Positions 1 through 11,900 of a stretch of DNA of 64,000 bases are shown piece after piece; position 1 is the stretch's first letter, and each line of letters starts with the position of its first letter. The position numbers and the translations under genes are program-made. This DNA is from Bugulina stolonifera (Eukaryota > Bryozoa > Gymnolaemata > Cheilostomatida > Bugulidae): assembly GCA_935421135.1 (NCBI GenBank), contig OW285189.1, forward strand, positions 10,065,072-10,129,071. Direction: 5' to 3'. The notes under the pieces were generated by a model, which did not search any database, was not told the origin of the DNA, and worked only from the letters and a program-made list of their open reading frames with translations.

Positions 1-303
1 TGCACCTGTTCAGCAGATTTGATTCAAATTTTGAGCAGATTGTCTGGCTATCTTGCTTTTTTAGATCAAAGAGCGGTCGTAACCTCAGCTCCACCACATA
101 CTAACCATAGAGTTATCTCTTATGATATTAACAGCCATAGAGGTAACAGCAACCAAAGAGATGTAATACTTGGTTTCACAGGCTAATAAGAGAAATCAAC
201 ACCGGAAGTTTCACTATTATTTTGAGAAGCAATGGCAAATATTAATATAGGGTATTCATTCTTTGGGTATGTAAATGACTAAATGTATTATAGTATTAAT
301 TAA

Positions 304-903
304 TATAGACAGCTAAGAAATTTTACACAACGCAGGGCTGAAATTAAACTTTGCAATAAAAAAGTTTTTGAACAGCTAACTCTTATTGAGCATAGGTTCA
401 ATAATCTAGAAGCAGAGTTGAGTGAGCTTAAAACTATGGTTCTCAACATCTCTAATAAAGCAGAAAAAATATTTGATGCAAATATCGACACAGCTACCCC
501 TTCTCCTCAAACATTAGTAAATGAGGTTGCAACAGAGTTAAGAGAGAGAGAGAAGCGAGCTTTAAATATCGTTTTCTCTGGGGATGTAACCAGAAGTAAA
601 GTGGATGAGTTTTTAGATGCCACTGGAGGCGAGGCACCATCTAACATAAACGAAATAGAAACTAAAAATAAAAAAAAGTTATTTGTAGTGACACTGAGAA
701 CAGAAAAACAGAAATGGAATGTAATAGGCAAGGCGAAAAGGGTTAGCCAGTCAAAACCTGGTCTGAGTAACATCTATGCCAACCCTGACTTGACCAGAAC
801 AGAACGTCAAAAGCAATATGAACTTAGACAGGAGGTGAGAAGAAGGCGGGGCCTAGGTGAAAATGTTAAAATCAGCAAAGGAGTAATTGTTGAAAATGAA
901 TAG
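304..903 (+). CDS. LINE ORF1 (nucleic-acid-binding, coiled-coil), likely 5'-truncated
   Basis: ORF1 proteins of LINEs coat the element RNA. The frame is open from 304 to the stop at 901-903. The first in-frame ATG is at 433-435, inside a helical heptad-like stretch (EHRFNNLEAELSELKTMV), so the true start was probably upstream and lost, or a non-ATG start is used. The N-terminal third looks coiled-coil. The centre (LNIVFSGDV...) and the basic C-terminus (RRRRGLGENVKISKG) recall the esterase-less, RRM-like ORF1 type in which short basic segments bind RNA. No zinc knuckle is visible. It ends 15 bases before the ORF2 start codon, the usual bicistronic arrangement. The family match is by general architecture only. 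Confidence 0.6.
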   Translation, partial: YRQLRNFTQRRAEIKLCNKKVFEQLTLIEHRFNNLEAELSELKTMVLNISNKAEKIFDANIDTATPSPQTLVNEVATELREREKRALNIVFSGDVTRSKVDEFLDATGGEAPSNINEIETKNKKKLFVVTLRTEKQKWNVIGKAKRVSQSKPGLSNIYANPDLTRTERQKQYELRQEVRRRRGLGENVKISKGVIVENE

Positions 904-918
904 GAAATAGAAAGGTAT

Positions 919-3687
919 ATGCATTCAGAGGAAACTGACAATGACCAGTCTAAAGTACAATTTGACAAAAATGAAAATAACATTCATATCTTGTACACAA
1001 ACATAAGATCCCTACGAAACAAAGTTGATGATGTCCAATGGGAATTAATGCTCAATAAAAATCATAAAATTTTTTGTCTCACAGAAACTATGATTGACCA
1101 AAATATTAATAATGGTGAATTGCTAATACAAGATTTTTCACTATTCAGAAGAGATAGAAACTGCTTTGGCGGTGGTGTAGCAATATACACACACAACAGT
1201 CTGGAAGCACAGCGGATCCCATTAGAAAACGAATTCGAGGCAATCCTACTTGAAATATCATCAGATTGTCATCATTTTTATCTACTGAATGTTTATAGAC
1301 CACCTAATAATGACAATGCTTTGTCTCTCCCCTCATTATTGAATGAGGTTACCCAAAAGGTTTCTGAAGCTAACACCTTGATCATCTGCGGAGACTTCAA
1401 CATGCCTTTCATCGATTGGTCTAATTACACTCATAAGGGGAAAAAGAAACTTTACGACCCATTCTTAGAAAGTGTTCTGAACCTAGGTTTGCAACAACAC
1501 GTTTTTGAGCCCACCCATTTAAAAGGAAATGTGTTGGACTTGGTTTTCAGCACAAAGGCTATTATAAACAACATTACAATTTTTCCACCTGAAATCAGTG
1601 ATCACTCATTAATTAACTTTTCTCTTTCACAGTCTACATACAATTCAGAAGACAATAATATACCTCCTAAAGTCGTATATCAATATGCCAAGACTGATTT
1701 AGCCCATGCAGGTCTTCTTTTTGAGATGTATAACAGATGCATAAGTAATGCAATTTTAGCAGGTGAAGACATTAATTCAGTTTACGACATTTTTACTTCA
1801 GGTATTTTTTATCTGCGGGATACATGTGTTCCAAAGAAAACTTATACAAAAAGCTCCGGTCCTGCCTGGCTTCACAAGAATTTGCAGAAACAGCTAGAAA
1901 AACAGAGGCGTCTATATATTAATTATAAAAAAACACCCAGTGAATATAACAAAAAAAAGTATGCTCTTATTAGAAAAAAAAACAAGTTACAAATAAAATA
2001 TGCTAAAAGAACTCATCTTAATAAGACCATATACAAACCTCTGCTCTCCGGCAATTCCAAGTCCTTTTTTAGTTACATCAAACGGTGTAAAAGCAACAAC
2101 TCTGACATAATACCTGATTTAAAATACAACAATAGGACCTATTCTGATCCTGCAGCCAAAGCAGACTGTCTAAACAACTTTTTTGAATCAGCATTTACCA
2201 AAGATGACAATTCACCATGTTCACCGATAAAAGTACCACAGGAATGTGGGGATGATAGAGACAGGTTGGTAGTAGAGCCACAAAATGTTCTGGACTTGCT
2301 CACAGCAATTGATCCTAAAAAGACATCAGGGCCCGATAACATTACTGGTAAGATGCTGAAGACTTTTTCTTCTATAATAGCGTACTCACTTACAAACATT
2401 TTTAATTTTTCCTTAGCCTCATCAACTATACCCAAGATATGGAAAATGGCACAAATAAAACCAATTTTTAAAAAGGGTGATAAACAATTACCGACAAACT
2501 ATCGCCCGATTTCCCTGACATGCATCACTTGTAAACTCCTCGAACGTCTTATATCTTCTTTCATGCATGTAACTCTAAAAGAGCATAATTTTTTCAATAA
2601 GGGCCAACATGGCTTTCTCTCCGGCAGATCCTGTGAGACTCAACTGGCCTATACTACTGGTCATATTGCATCACTGGTGGATAATGGCTCTGTAGTTGAC
2701 ACTATTATCCTTGATTTTTCTAAGGCATTCGACAAGGTCAACCATCGTAAATTACTCTCCAAGATAAGAAAGATAGGTATCTTTGATAATATAATAGTTT
2801 TGTGGCTTGCTAGTTTTTTACAGGATAGGAAGCAGTTTGTTATGATTGATGAGCACAAGTCTCAGACGAACAATGTGGTTTCGGGTGTCCCCCAGGGCTC
2901 CGTCCTAGGTCCTCTTCTTTTTCTAATATATGTTAACGATTTGCCAACAACAATTAGATCACATTGTCGCCTTTTTGCTGACGATGTTCTTCTCTATAAT
3001 ACTTCAAACAATACTCATTTGCTTCAAACAGATCTAACCAGTTTAGAAAGATGGTCCCATCAATGGCAAATGGTGTTTAATGTAAATAAGTGTTTTTATT
3101 TACAAATAGGAAAGCAAGATAATCAATCAAAATATGTTTTAGAAGGCCAAACATTATCCAAAGTAATTTCACACACTTATCTTGGACTTCAATTACAACA
3201 CAATCTTAAATGGAACTTGCACATAGAGAACATTGCAGCTAAGGCTACTCAAAGGTTAGCAATGCTAAGACGAGTATTAAGGCATGCTGACACTCCAACA
3301 CGGCGAATTGCATATTTTTCCTTGGTAAGACCCGTCTTAGAATATGCCTCCTCTGTCTGGGATCCATACCTAAAAAGAGAAATAAAACTCCTAGAAAAAA
3401 TTCAGAATAGTGCCATTCGTTTTATTTTTAAAATCAGAGGAAGGGTGAGTTTTAGTCACATAAGGGAACAAACACTTTTATCATCCCTCAAGGAACGAAG
3501 AAAGAGTGCCAGAATGAATCTTTTTTTCAAGTGCCTCTCGGAAGGCATTGAGCCTCCCTTTGATCATAATTATCAAAGTGGGCATAACACCAGGCAACAT
3601 CCCAATACTTTTGTGCCATACATTCGCTCAAAATCTTTTTATTATTCATTCTGGCCGAAAACTATCCGTGATGTGAGAGGAGATTAA
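919..3687 (+). CDS. LINE ORF2: apurinic-type endonuclease plus reverse transcriptase
   Basis: A 922-residue polyprotein that nicks target DNA and copies the element RNA at the nick. Residues about 20-230 form the exonuclease-endonuclease-phosphatase domain: YTNIRSLRNK near the start, FCLTETMID, RRDRNCFGGGVAIY, the catalytic CGDFNMPFIDW and the terminal SDHSLINF. A basic linker follows (about 300-400). Residues about 490-760 are the reverse transcriptase, with the fingers motif NYRPISLT, DFSKAFDKV, SGVPQGSVLGP and the catalytic box FADDVLLY near residue 685. The C-terminus has the ALRRVLRHADTPTR...LVRPVLEYASSVWDP thumb-like block typical of this group. No RNase H domain is visible. No stop or frameshift interrupts the frame, so catalytic competence is possible. 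Start taken at the first ATG after ORF1. Confidence 0.93.
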   Translation: MHSEETDNDQSKVQFDKNENNIHILYTNIRSLRNKVDDVQWELMLNKNHKIFCLTETMIDQNINNGELLIQDFSLFRRDRNCFGGGVAIYTHNSLEAQRIPLENEFEAILLEISSDCHHFYLLNVYRPPNNDNALSLPSLLNEVTQKVSEANTLIICGDFNMPFIDWSNYTHKGKKKLYDPFLESVLNLGLQQHVFEPTHLKGNVLDLVFSTKAIINNITIFPPEISDHSLINFSLSQSTYNSEDNNIPPKVVYQYAKTDLAHAGLLFEMYNRCISNAILAGEDINSVYDIFTSGIFYLRDTCVPKKTYTKSSGPAWLHKNLQKQLEKQRRLYINYKKTPSEYNKKKYALIRKKNKLQIKYAKRTHLNKTIYKPLLSGNSKSFFSYIKRCKSNNSDIIPDLKYNNRTYSDPAAKADCLNNFFESAFTKDDNSPCSPIKVPQECGDDRDRLVVEPQNVLDLLTAIDPKKTSGPDNITGKMLKTFSSIIAYSLTNIFNFSLASSTIPKIWKMAQIKPIFKKGDKQLPTNYRPISLTCITCKLLERLISSFMHVTLKEHNFFNKGQHGFLSGRSCETQLAYTTGHIASLVDNGSVVDTIILDFSKAFDKVNHRKLLSKIRKIGIFDNIIVLWLASFLQDRKQFVMIDEHKSQTNNVVSGVPQGSVLGPLLFLIYVNDLPTTIRSHCRLFADDVLLYNTSNNTHLLQTDLTSLERWSHQWQMVFNVNKCFYLQIGKQDNQSKYVLEGQTLSKVISHTYLGLQLQHNLKWNLHIENIAAKATQRLAMLRRVLRHADTPTRRIAYFSLVRPVLEYASSVWDPYLKREIKLLEKIQNSAIRFIFKIRGRVSFSHIREQTLLSSLKERRKSARMNLFFKCLSEGIEPPFDHNYQSGHNTRQHPNTFVPYIRSKSFYYSFWPKTIRDVRGD

Positions 3688-3893
3688 ATTAAAGAGCTGA
3701 CAACAGTGTTAAGCAGATAGGTGTATAGATTGAAAAAATAAAAAAAATATATATATATATACACATTCATGCATAAATAATAACAAAAAAGCAAAACAAA
3801 CATTACCTAAGCACAGTATTATCGTGTTCCACACTTTTACCTCATTCGAGGGTCTCAGTGGAAAATTAAGAAAAAAAAAAAAAAAAAAAAAAA

Positions 3894-4254
3894 ATGGTGT
3901 TCTATATTTATTTTATATTTATCCATGATATATACGTTCCCCTCAACTCCAACTGTAACACACTGTATTGTTATTTTTCTACGATATAATAATATTTATT
4001 ATAATTATTATTACATATAAATAATATAAATATAACTAATAATAATAATTAATATTATATTAAGAATGTATAATAATAATATAATTTATTAATTAATTAA
4101 AAACTGTACTACATGAGTATTTTTATTAATTTACCTCTGATTTACCTCTGATGAGGTAGGACACTCTTGACCACCGGCGGCGTAAGTAGAGTGCCTCATT
4201 AGTGTAACAGTGTGCATTTGGTTTTGGCCAGGTGTCTCAGCATTACCGCTGTTA
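3894..4254. other. AT-rich spacer between two LINE 3' ends
   Basis: Nothing coding seen. The stretch is dominated by TAAT and TATA runs, with a short CG-richer island near 4170-4190 (GACCACCGGCGGCG). It separates the poly(A) tail of the upstream plus-strand LINE from the A-rich tail (T-rich on the plus strand, 4261-4285) of the minus-strand LINE. Part of it may be the 3' UTR of either element. Confidence 0.5.
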
Positions 4255-7009
4255 GATATTATTTTTATTTTTTATTTTTATTTTCTTTGGTCATCAGCCA
4301 TGATACCTCTCATCTCGCGTATAGTCCTTGGTAAGAAGCTTTGATGGTAACATCTGGAATTTGTTGAGATAGATGTGGGTTCACCACGGGCTGCAGCTCT
4401 TGTTGTTACTGTCATGTCAGTGCGATCATTAATAATTTCGTCATAGGCTGATAACAATGCACTGTGGTCACCCTCAGCCTTTATGATACGGGTTAAGAGG
4501 TTTAATCTGTGGTTTCTGCGTCTTTCTTGTAGTGTTTGTAAGCCTAGTTCTGCTCGGGCTTCACTGACGCTTTCGCGTCCTTTGAGCCTCGCTATAAATC
4601 TGACAGCACGATTCTGTATCATTTCAATGTCGTGTATAGTACTTTTCAGGTGAGGATCCCAGACAGTGTCTGCGTATTCCAATATTGGGCGACAGAGACT
4701 GGTATATGCTAAGAGACGCCCACGTTTCGGAGCATCATGGAGCGCATATTTTACTACACCCAGGATTCTACTTGCTTTTTGTGCCCTCTGTCTAATATGC
4801 TTTTGAAATTGAAGGTTGGTTTGTACTACGACTCCTAAGTATTTAGTTTCTTCTGTCCATTCAAGAAGTGTGTTTCCTAGTTTATAGGGCGGCAGATCTG
4901 TATTTTTGCCAAATGCGATAGCATGGCATTTGGTGTCATTAAATGGCATTTTCCACTGGCAGGACCACTTATGGACAGCATCGATGTTCAGCTGAAAGTT
5001 TGCAGCATCAGCGGCCGAGTTGACTTTCTGGTACAATAGGGTGTCATCAGCATATAGACTAATAGAGCAGTTGACGGAGCTTGGCAAGTCGTTAATGTAA
5101 ATGAGAAATAGTGTTGGTCCGAGAACGGAACCTTGGGGCACTCCTGATGTCACTGGCAGTTCAGTTGAGCACTGGCCTTTGATTACAACCTTTTGTTTCT
5201 GTTGGTAATGAAATCTTGAATCCAGCCAATGATCTGCGGGTTCACTTCTGGAATCTGGCGTAGTTTTTGGAGCAGAAGGGAGTGAGGAACTTTGTCAAAG
5301 GCTTTCTTGAAGTCAAGTACAATTGCGTGTGTATTTAGTGACTCGTCATGTGCCTTGGCAAGATCATGGTAGGTTGAGCATAGCTGGGTATCGCATGACA
5401 TTCCTTTGCGGAAGCCATGCTGCCTGTTGTGGAGCACGGTATCAAGCGTTCTGTTGAGATAATGTAGTACTATATGTTCAAGCATCTTACATGGGATGCT
5501 TGTGAGCGAAATTGGTCTGTAGTTGTTTGAAAATGCTTTGTTACCTCCCTTGTGTATCGGAGTTACATGGGCGAGCTTCCATTCAGCTGGCAATTTCCCA
5601 GTTTTAAGCGAAGCATGGTAGATATGTCGCAGGCATGCGGCAGCTATCTCAACATCAACTAGTAAGTCCGGCTTTCTAATGCCGTCTGGGCCAGGTGACT
5701 TTCCATTTGGCAACGCTTTAATGAGTGAAACAAGTCCCTCGGTGGATATTTGGAGGTATTCAGCAGCTTGACTGGTCTTTGGATCTTGCGTGAGTTGATG
5801 TTCTTGGCAGAATTGACTATTGAAGTCGCTATTCAGGATCTCAGCACACTTCATCGGGTCATCAGTTAGTTTGTCAGTTTCAGGATCGATAAGGTTCATG
5901 ACAAAATTTTCCTGACCAGCCTTTTGTCGCAGGTGCCTGAAGAAGGGCTTGGAGTTACCTCTTTCCAGGGGTTTGCATACCTTCTTTACCACATAGTCTC
6001 GCTTCTTTTGACGAAGAAGTGCTTTACAGGATCTTCTTTCAGCTTTATATTTGTCTAAAAAGAACTTGTTACCGGTTTTGCGGTATTTGTACAGAGTTTT
6101 TCTCTGTTTCACGGTGAGCTTTCTTGCAGTCTTATCGAACCAGACCGGCCATCGATTGTCGACTGGCTCTAGGACTTTTTGAGGTATGTGGTTCTCACAA
6201 GCCATCAGGAGGTCATTCTTGAAGAGCGTCCACATGTCATCTGGCTCGCACATGTTTTCGAGCTGATCATGCGTAGACTGCATGCTGTTTCTGAACTCTT
6301 CAGCTTTTACTTTTTTGTACAACTTAATGACTTTCGACTCCGACTGCTTTGTAAACTGTCTTTCATAATTTACTTTCACTGTGATGATGTGGTGATCACT
6401 GAGTCCAGGTGAGATTACGCCAACATCAGTTATTAGGGTGGTGTCATTGGTACAGATAAGGTCGAGTATATTGCCATGTACGTGCGTGGGTTGTGCGACA
6501 AGTTGTTGCATTCGGTTTTCAAGCAAGATGGTTAGGAAATCATTGTGGATATGCTTGTATTTTGCACCTTTTTTCAATTCTTTTGACCTCCACTCTATCT
6601 CAGGGAGATTGAAATCTCCAACAAGTGTGATAGAGTGGTCATGGTAGATGCTAGAAATTTGTTCGATGAGACTACTCAGTACAGCCATGTTTTGAAGCGA
6701 GATGTTCGGCCTGTAGTAGCAGCACACAATAATTTTGTGTTCCATTTTGACGACTATCATTTCTTCTCCATGAGTGTCAAGTTCAACTTTAGATGGTTTC
6801 AAGGCATTTGTGACTGCTATGAGAACACCACCTCCATAAACATTTCTATCCCGCCTAAATACAGTTTTATTGTTTGTTGGGATAATATCACGACTGTTGA
6901 TAGCGTCATCGATATGTGTTTCAACTAGGCATATTATATCGTAGTCAATTGTGAGTGATTGGATTTCAGTTGTTTTTCCCTTGAGAGATCTTGTGTTGGC
7001 TACAAACAT
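4255..7009 (-). mobile_element. Second LINE copy (CR1/L2-like), minus strand, frameshifted
   Basis: A second non-LTR element, from a different family than the one at 304-3893 but with the same domain order. The 3' end is marked by a short UTR and an A-rich tail, visible on the plus strand as TTTTTATTTTTATTTTTA near 4261-4285. Its 5' end is close to the ORF2 start at 7009; no ORF1 was found in the AT-rich DNA beyond, so the copy is 5'-truncated or lost ORF1. The remnant at 44722-45546 shares the C-terminal blocks LTRAA.RGEPTSI and FLPRTIR, so it belongs to the same or a sister family. Confidence 0.88.
4278..7009 (-). pseudogene. LINE ORF2 (endonuclease/RT), broken by one frameshift
   Basis: Reads on the minus strand from ATG at 7009 to about 5183 (608 residues: endonuclease, linker and the first half of RT), then shifts frame by one base and continues from about 5190 to 4278 (second half of RT and the C-terminus). 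Motifs seen: CLVETHIDD, RRDRNVYGGGVLI, VGDFNLPEIEW and LSDHHIITV in the endonuclease; PVWFDKTARKL in the linker; NYRPISLTSIPC and DFKKAFDKV before the break; SGVPQGSVLGP and YADDTLLY after it. The break falls in a run of four A residues on the coding strand, consistent with loss or gain of a single A. One lesion and otherwise open frames indicate recent inactivation or an assembly error. Confidence 0.88.
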
Positions 7010-8948
7010 ATTTAATGGTTATCCTCAATAGCTCATCAGATTAAAAATCTTAAGATTTAAATAAATAATATAATTACAGTAAACTAAAACTTAACTTATA
7101 TACTATTATAAATTTGAAATTGTTTACAAAATTAATGATATGGTAATGTAATTATTATTTGTTATTTTGTAATCAAATAATAAGATAATTAAACACATTT
7201 AGACTTATTATATTTATATTGATGTTGATATTAGTAATAAATTGTAAATTAACTTAATTGAGATTTTATTCTATTAACATAACATCAGATTATAATTATC
7301 GTTATGATTATCAATTAAAAATATAATTTTATAATTATGATGATAGTAATTACTGTTGTATTAAAACTCAAAGAATTATCAAGATTTATTATTTAGCCTA
7401 CGTATAGGCCTACATCTATGTATACACTTGTATAATTAATACTATTACAGATATTAATGCTAAATTTGAATTAATATTAGTATACTTGATAGTAATATAA
7501 TTAATAATTATTATTAGGCTGTAAATGTTTTATATTAGGCAATAGATTTAATTCATTATGATTATCAATATCATTAAAATTTTTCTTTTTGGGGAATTAA
7601 TTTGATCTTCACTTTGATAACGAAATGTACACTTTGAAATTTTACTTTGAAATTTTTTTGGCCGAAGACTGAAGGAAGTCAATTTATTTTCTAGCGACTT
7701 CTGTTGCATCTTACTGTATCTTTAGTAAGCCTTGAACCAAAGCTGTTGTTTTGAGATTTCAATCAATTACAAGTGATGTACCAAGTCCTACACTGAGAAA
7801 TACAAAGTTCAAGTAATTTTTCACATTGAAAGCGCAAGTACAAGTAGGCCTACATAACAGAGAGTACAATTTTCACCACAAATTACAAATACCAGCAATC
7901 ATGTACATTTTAATTGCAAGTAAAAATAAAAGTATGGTGCTACAAAAATATTTTTATATATAATAATATCATATGTGGCTAACTGATTGAAGCGCTCATT
8001 TTTACTGTGGAATTATTACAACTTCGATAAATTAAATAAATCTAAATAATATTATGCCCTCTCAGTCTCAATCTTGAATTCTATGTAGCAAGTACAACCA
8101 CAAGCTAGTAGATCTATTAGCATGTTAGTAATGTGTATTTTTGGAAAAGTAAGTAGGCTCTGCTACTCTCAAAATGTATCGGAATGCATACACAAGTCTA
8201 CTTGAGCACAGCAGCTCTACCTAATACTAAGCACTAAGATTTCTTGCTTATATCATAGACAGAAGAGGCATGAGCAAAAGAATCTAACGCTCAAGTAAAA
8301 ATAAAAGACCAAATACTTTATCATCTGATGAGACTATTGGGGAAAGAAGAACTTCACCCTGCACTCATATGATGTACTAATCCAAATTAGATCTCAATCT
8401 CAAAGTCAACCAAAGCCAATCTGTGCGAACTTACCCATTACCACCACAGTTTTTGTGTCGAACTGATCAGGACCTAAAAAAAATGATATAGGCACAAAAG
8501 AACTCTCAGGGCGATAATTGCTACATTTTACTAATTTTTGGAATAAGAGATTTGAGTGGAAACAAAAGTTTTTTTATTCTACAACTGATTTTGGGATTAA
8601 GTGCTATCTGGCTAATATCTTTAAGAAGCGTGTACCTTCTATGAATTGCTTAGTTTGCATAATAACTGCAGCTAAAATGTGAATGATTCATTGTAATACA
8701 TGAATTATTCTGGTAACTTTTACATATTGCAATAATAGGATGTTGATGTTCGCAGTAACTTGTTTGCTAGGCTTGGTCTTTGTTTGCAAGAAATGGTAAC
8801 AACTTTCACATTCTAGAGTAGATGCTATCTCATGCAATATGCACTAACCAATATGCATATCTTTTTTATTTAATTTTAGATAAAGGCGGTCTAATCTGGG
8901 CAATATGGTTACTGTATGAAGCATTAGTGCGACATGTAAACATTGGAC
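7010..8948. other. AT-rich intergenic region, upstream of the adaptor gene
   Basis: No gene recognised. The first 600 bases are TAAT-rich low-complexity DNA bordering the 5' end of the minus-strand LINE. The remainder is unique-looking, with scattered TAGGCCTA motifs (about 7400, 7848). The promoter and any 5' UTR exon of the adaptor gene starting at 8949 should lie here, but I cannot point to a TATA box or an initiator with confidence. Confidence 0.4.
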
Positions 8949-11900
8949 ATGGCCATACTGACCGTGGTAGCTGTAGCATGTGTACCAGTATTGGTTGTCC
9001 CATTGCTTGTGTTCTTGTGTGCAGATGGGAAGGAAAGGCAAGCGTTTTAACTATTCAATCATTTTCATTAGTCTAAAATTGGGTTTTCATTTATAATTTC
9101 ACATTAATGTGATACTTTTTTGTTGAATTTTCATATTTAATTGGTTCTGACATGTGGTAGGTCTAATAGCATCTTGTCAATCAATTGTTTTTTTCTTATA
9201 CACATCTTAATTTTAAGCGCGAAAAAGTTACTCTCTTTAGTGCTCCTAAATTGAAGAAGTATAAGGTTGATCTCTTATGACTTTACGTACCTGTTTGATT
9301 GCCTGTACTAACCTACTTCTCTTATGGCTTGGAGAGGTTGGTTCATGGAACATCTGTATAACTGTTCTGTCTTACAGAAAGGTTTTGTAATTACACTGGA
9401 GATACATGTACTTACATGTAAATAACTCCCATTTATACTAAAACAGATTCTAACTACTTGTAGCTCTAAACCTAAACTTAAATCTATAAAAAAGAAAGGC
9501 TCAAAATCTGCAGGAGATTATGAACAGTCCAAGTCTAATGGATCCTCTTCTCGTAAGGTTAGTGTTACCATGTTACACACTACATTCATGGGTATAACTA
9601 CTGTCATGGAGTTAGTATTACCGATGCGTCTAATGGCAGTTTGCAACCCTGCGCTAATCCCATATATTGTATGAGTTATGAATGTATTTCTATTTGTAAC
9701 TCATGTGGGCTCTTACTTTTACCCATATTTACATAGTAAGATTGTAGTGCATTCTATCTAACATACACTGTATATCAGGAGCTGGCGAGCAATCAGACTA
9801 AAAAGTTTCTTTGTTTTGTTTGCCTCAAACTATAACAGCTCTAATTGAATGAAATAATTTTATGAAATTTTTTAATATGCATATACATCCGTATAAATAA
9901 GACATACATGCACATGGTAATACAATACAGTTCAATACTTACAGTACATACATGGTAATACAATACAGTTCAATACTTACAGTACATACATGATTATTTC
10001 TGTTACACAGAACAAGAGTGCAGATCTTGAGAAAGTGACAGTGGTAGCTAATGGTTCTGCTTTAGAAGCTTATGAAGAGGTTGAGGCTGGCACAGACATT
10101 GCCCCTTTTGCATCTGCTAACACTTATGAGGAACCCGAGCTATTAGCTTCTAGCCCTAAGCATGTTAACGATGCCTTAACCAATGGTATAGTTGCTGAAT
10201 ATAATACATTGTACTTGGCATGTTGCATTGCATGTATTGATGGATATAGCGATAAGTGTCATACTGTGCTAGCATTATAGGACCATGACTAATACTTGTA
10301 CCTAACTATACTGACAGGTACCCAGATGTCAGTGGAGAACGAGACGTCTCCGTCCGGTAGTCAGAGGAGCTCCAGAGCTTCCAACGGCCAATCGAGGCTC
10401 TCATCTCAGGACAGAGCTTTGCCAGATCTACCCTCCCATGCAGCCAGGTTGGTACATATAGACTGCATGTGTTACATGTACATACACAGACTGAATACAT
10501 TTTACATGTCTATAGAGTCCATAGGCTAGTATGGCACATTTTATTGACTCTGAGTAAGCAGTCACTACTCCACACAGGGTTGACCTAATATGGTTGTAAT
10601 CCACACAAATTGCAATGTAGGACTGCATGTGTATTATATTATATTAGGACATGAACAATGTTCTCTATTGTGTACAGTAGTGAATATTAGTGATGTTATG
10701 AATAGTGAGTAGACTACTTTGTTGACTCACTACCTCTCCCTGGAGTATGAAATATACAATAGAATTGATTATTAACTACAATAATTATTCCTCTACTTCC
10801 TCTTTGCGTTCTACAGTCACTACCACTGCCGGCCCTCTTATATTATAAATGTACTAAATAGTATCAGTGATGTTTACTTGTGATTTGTTGATAATGGAAT
10901 CAGTATAAGGTTACTTGTAGATTGCATGCAAGCACAGATGTGTTATATAATATCTATACAACATAGAGTGCCTGCTTCTGGTTAAAAAGATAATTTATCC
11001 CTTATCACAATGACTGTTTGTATGGCTGTTTACTATTAGGAGTGGTTCAAACATACGGTATACTTATCTAGCAGCAACAGTTCCCTAATGGCTGATAACA
11101 CAATCAAGGATAATTCTTCCAAATGTCACAAAATTTCTCTCTCATGAGTTGCTGGGAGCTCCACCTGCATTGTATAAATACCTATTATAGCATAAACTAG
11201 AATTACATGTCGCATTATTTTCTGTGATTAATCACTTAGTCTGAGTGAGATGATTTCTGTTAATTCACTGGTCAACGCTTACTTTTAATTGAAACTAAAA
11301 TTCTCATTTCTAGCCAACACTCTAATAGATTATAGAATATGCTGGTGCTACACTCACTAAGTCACTAAATCACTAGCAACATGTACATGTACATGTACAT
11401 GTATGTACATGTTTTCATATTTGTATTGGAATAATTGCATACTACTGACTGCAGCTAGTGACCAGGAACCAATTAGTATACATGTAGCTCTGGTATTACT
11501 GTAACTGGTTGTCATATAGTCACAGTGAACTTCCTTTTACAGAATTCTGAATGAAAGTAAACGGTTGTATGGAAACTGACGCTTTCAATTCATTTAGTTC
11601 TTCTCACTGAATTATTTTATTATAATTAGATGAGTGACTTTATGCCATACATTACTAGAAAGTTTTTAAGTTTTCAGGTTGTAAATGAAAATATGTTGAA
11701 TAAAATTCGGTGAGCCAAATAATGGAATTCCCAAATTTTCTTTACAATTATTCAGAGCTACAGCCTTCTGTTATAATCTTCTATGTATTGTATTGGCAGA
11801 CATTCATTAACAAGTGAGAGATCTCCATCAACTAAGCGGGCTCTACCTGACCTGCCCCCTACTCAGTCCTCTGATCCAACTGTGGATGATGGGTCTAACG

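Larger units (their letters stand above)
304..3893 (+). mobile_element. Non-LTR retrotransposon (LINE), two open ORFs, poly(A) tail
   Basis: A LINE copy with an ORF1, a full endonuclease/reverse-transcriptase ORF2 and an A-run of about 23 bases at 3871-3893. Both ORFs read without interruption, so this is a young or selected copy. The C-terminal block (SFWPKTIRD) resembles the end of CR1/L2/Rex-type ORF2 proteins, which suggests that broad group; the clade cannot be fixed by eye. The element is probably truncated at its 5' end: the ORF1 frame is closed by a stop at 301-303 and no ATG precedes the coiled-coil stretch. About 180 bp of 3' UTR separate the ORF2 stop from the tail. I did not find a convincing target-site duplication. 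It lies tail-to-tail with the LINE at 4255-7009. Confidence 0.9.

Noticed and set aside
100..170. ACCATAGAG/CCATAGAGG motifs resembling the P-element end
   Set aside because: Match is limited to about nine bases with no inverted partner or duplication.
6179..6928. Plus-strand open frames of 69-97 codons
   Set aside because: Antisense shadows of the minus-strand LINE ORF2.
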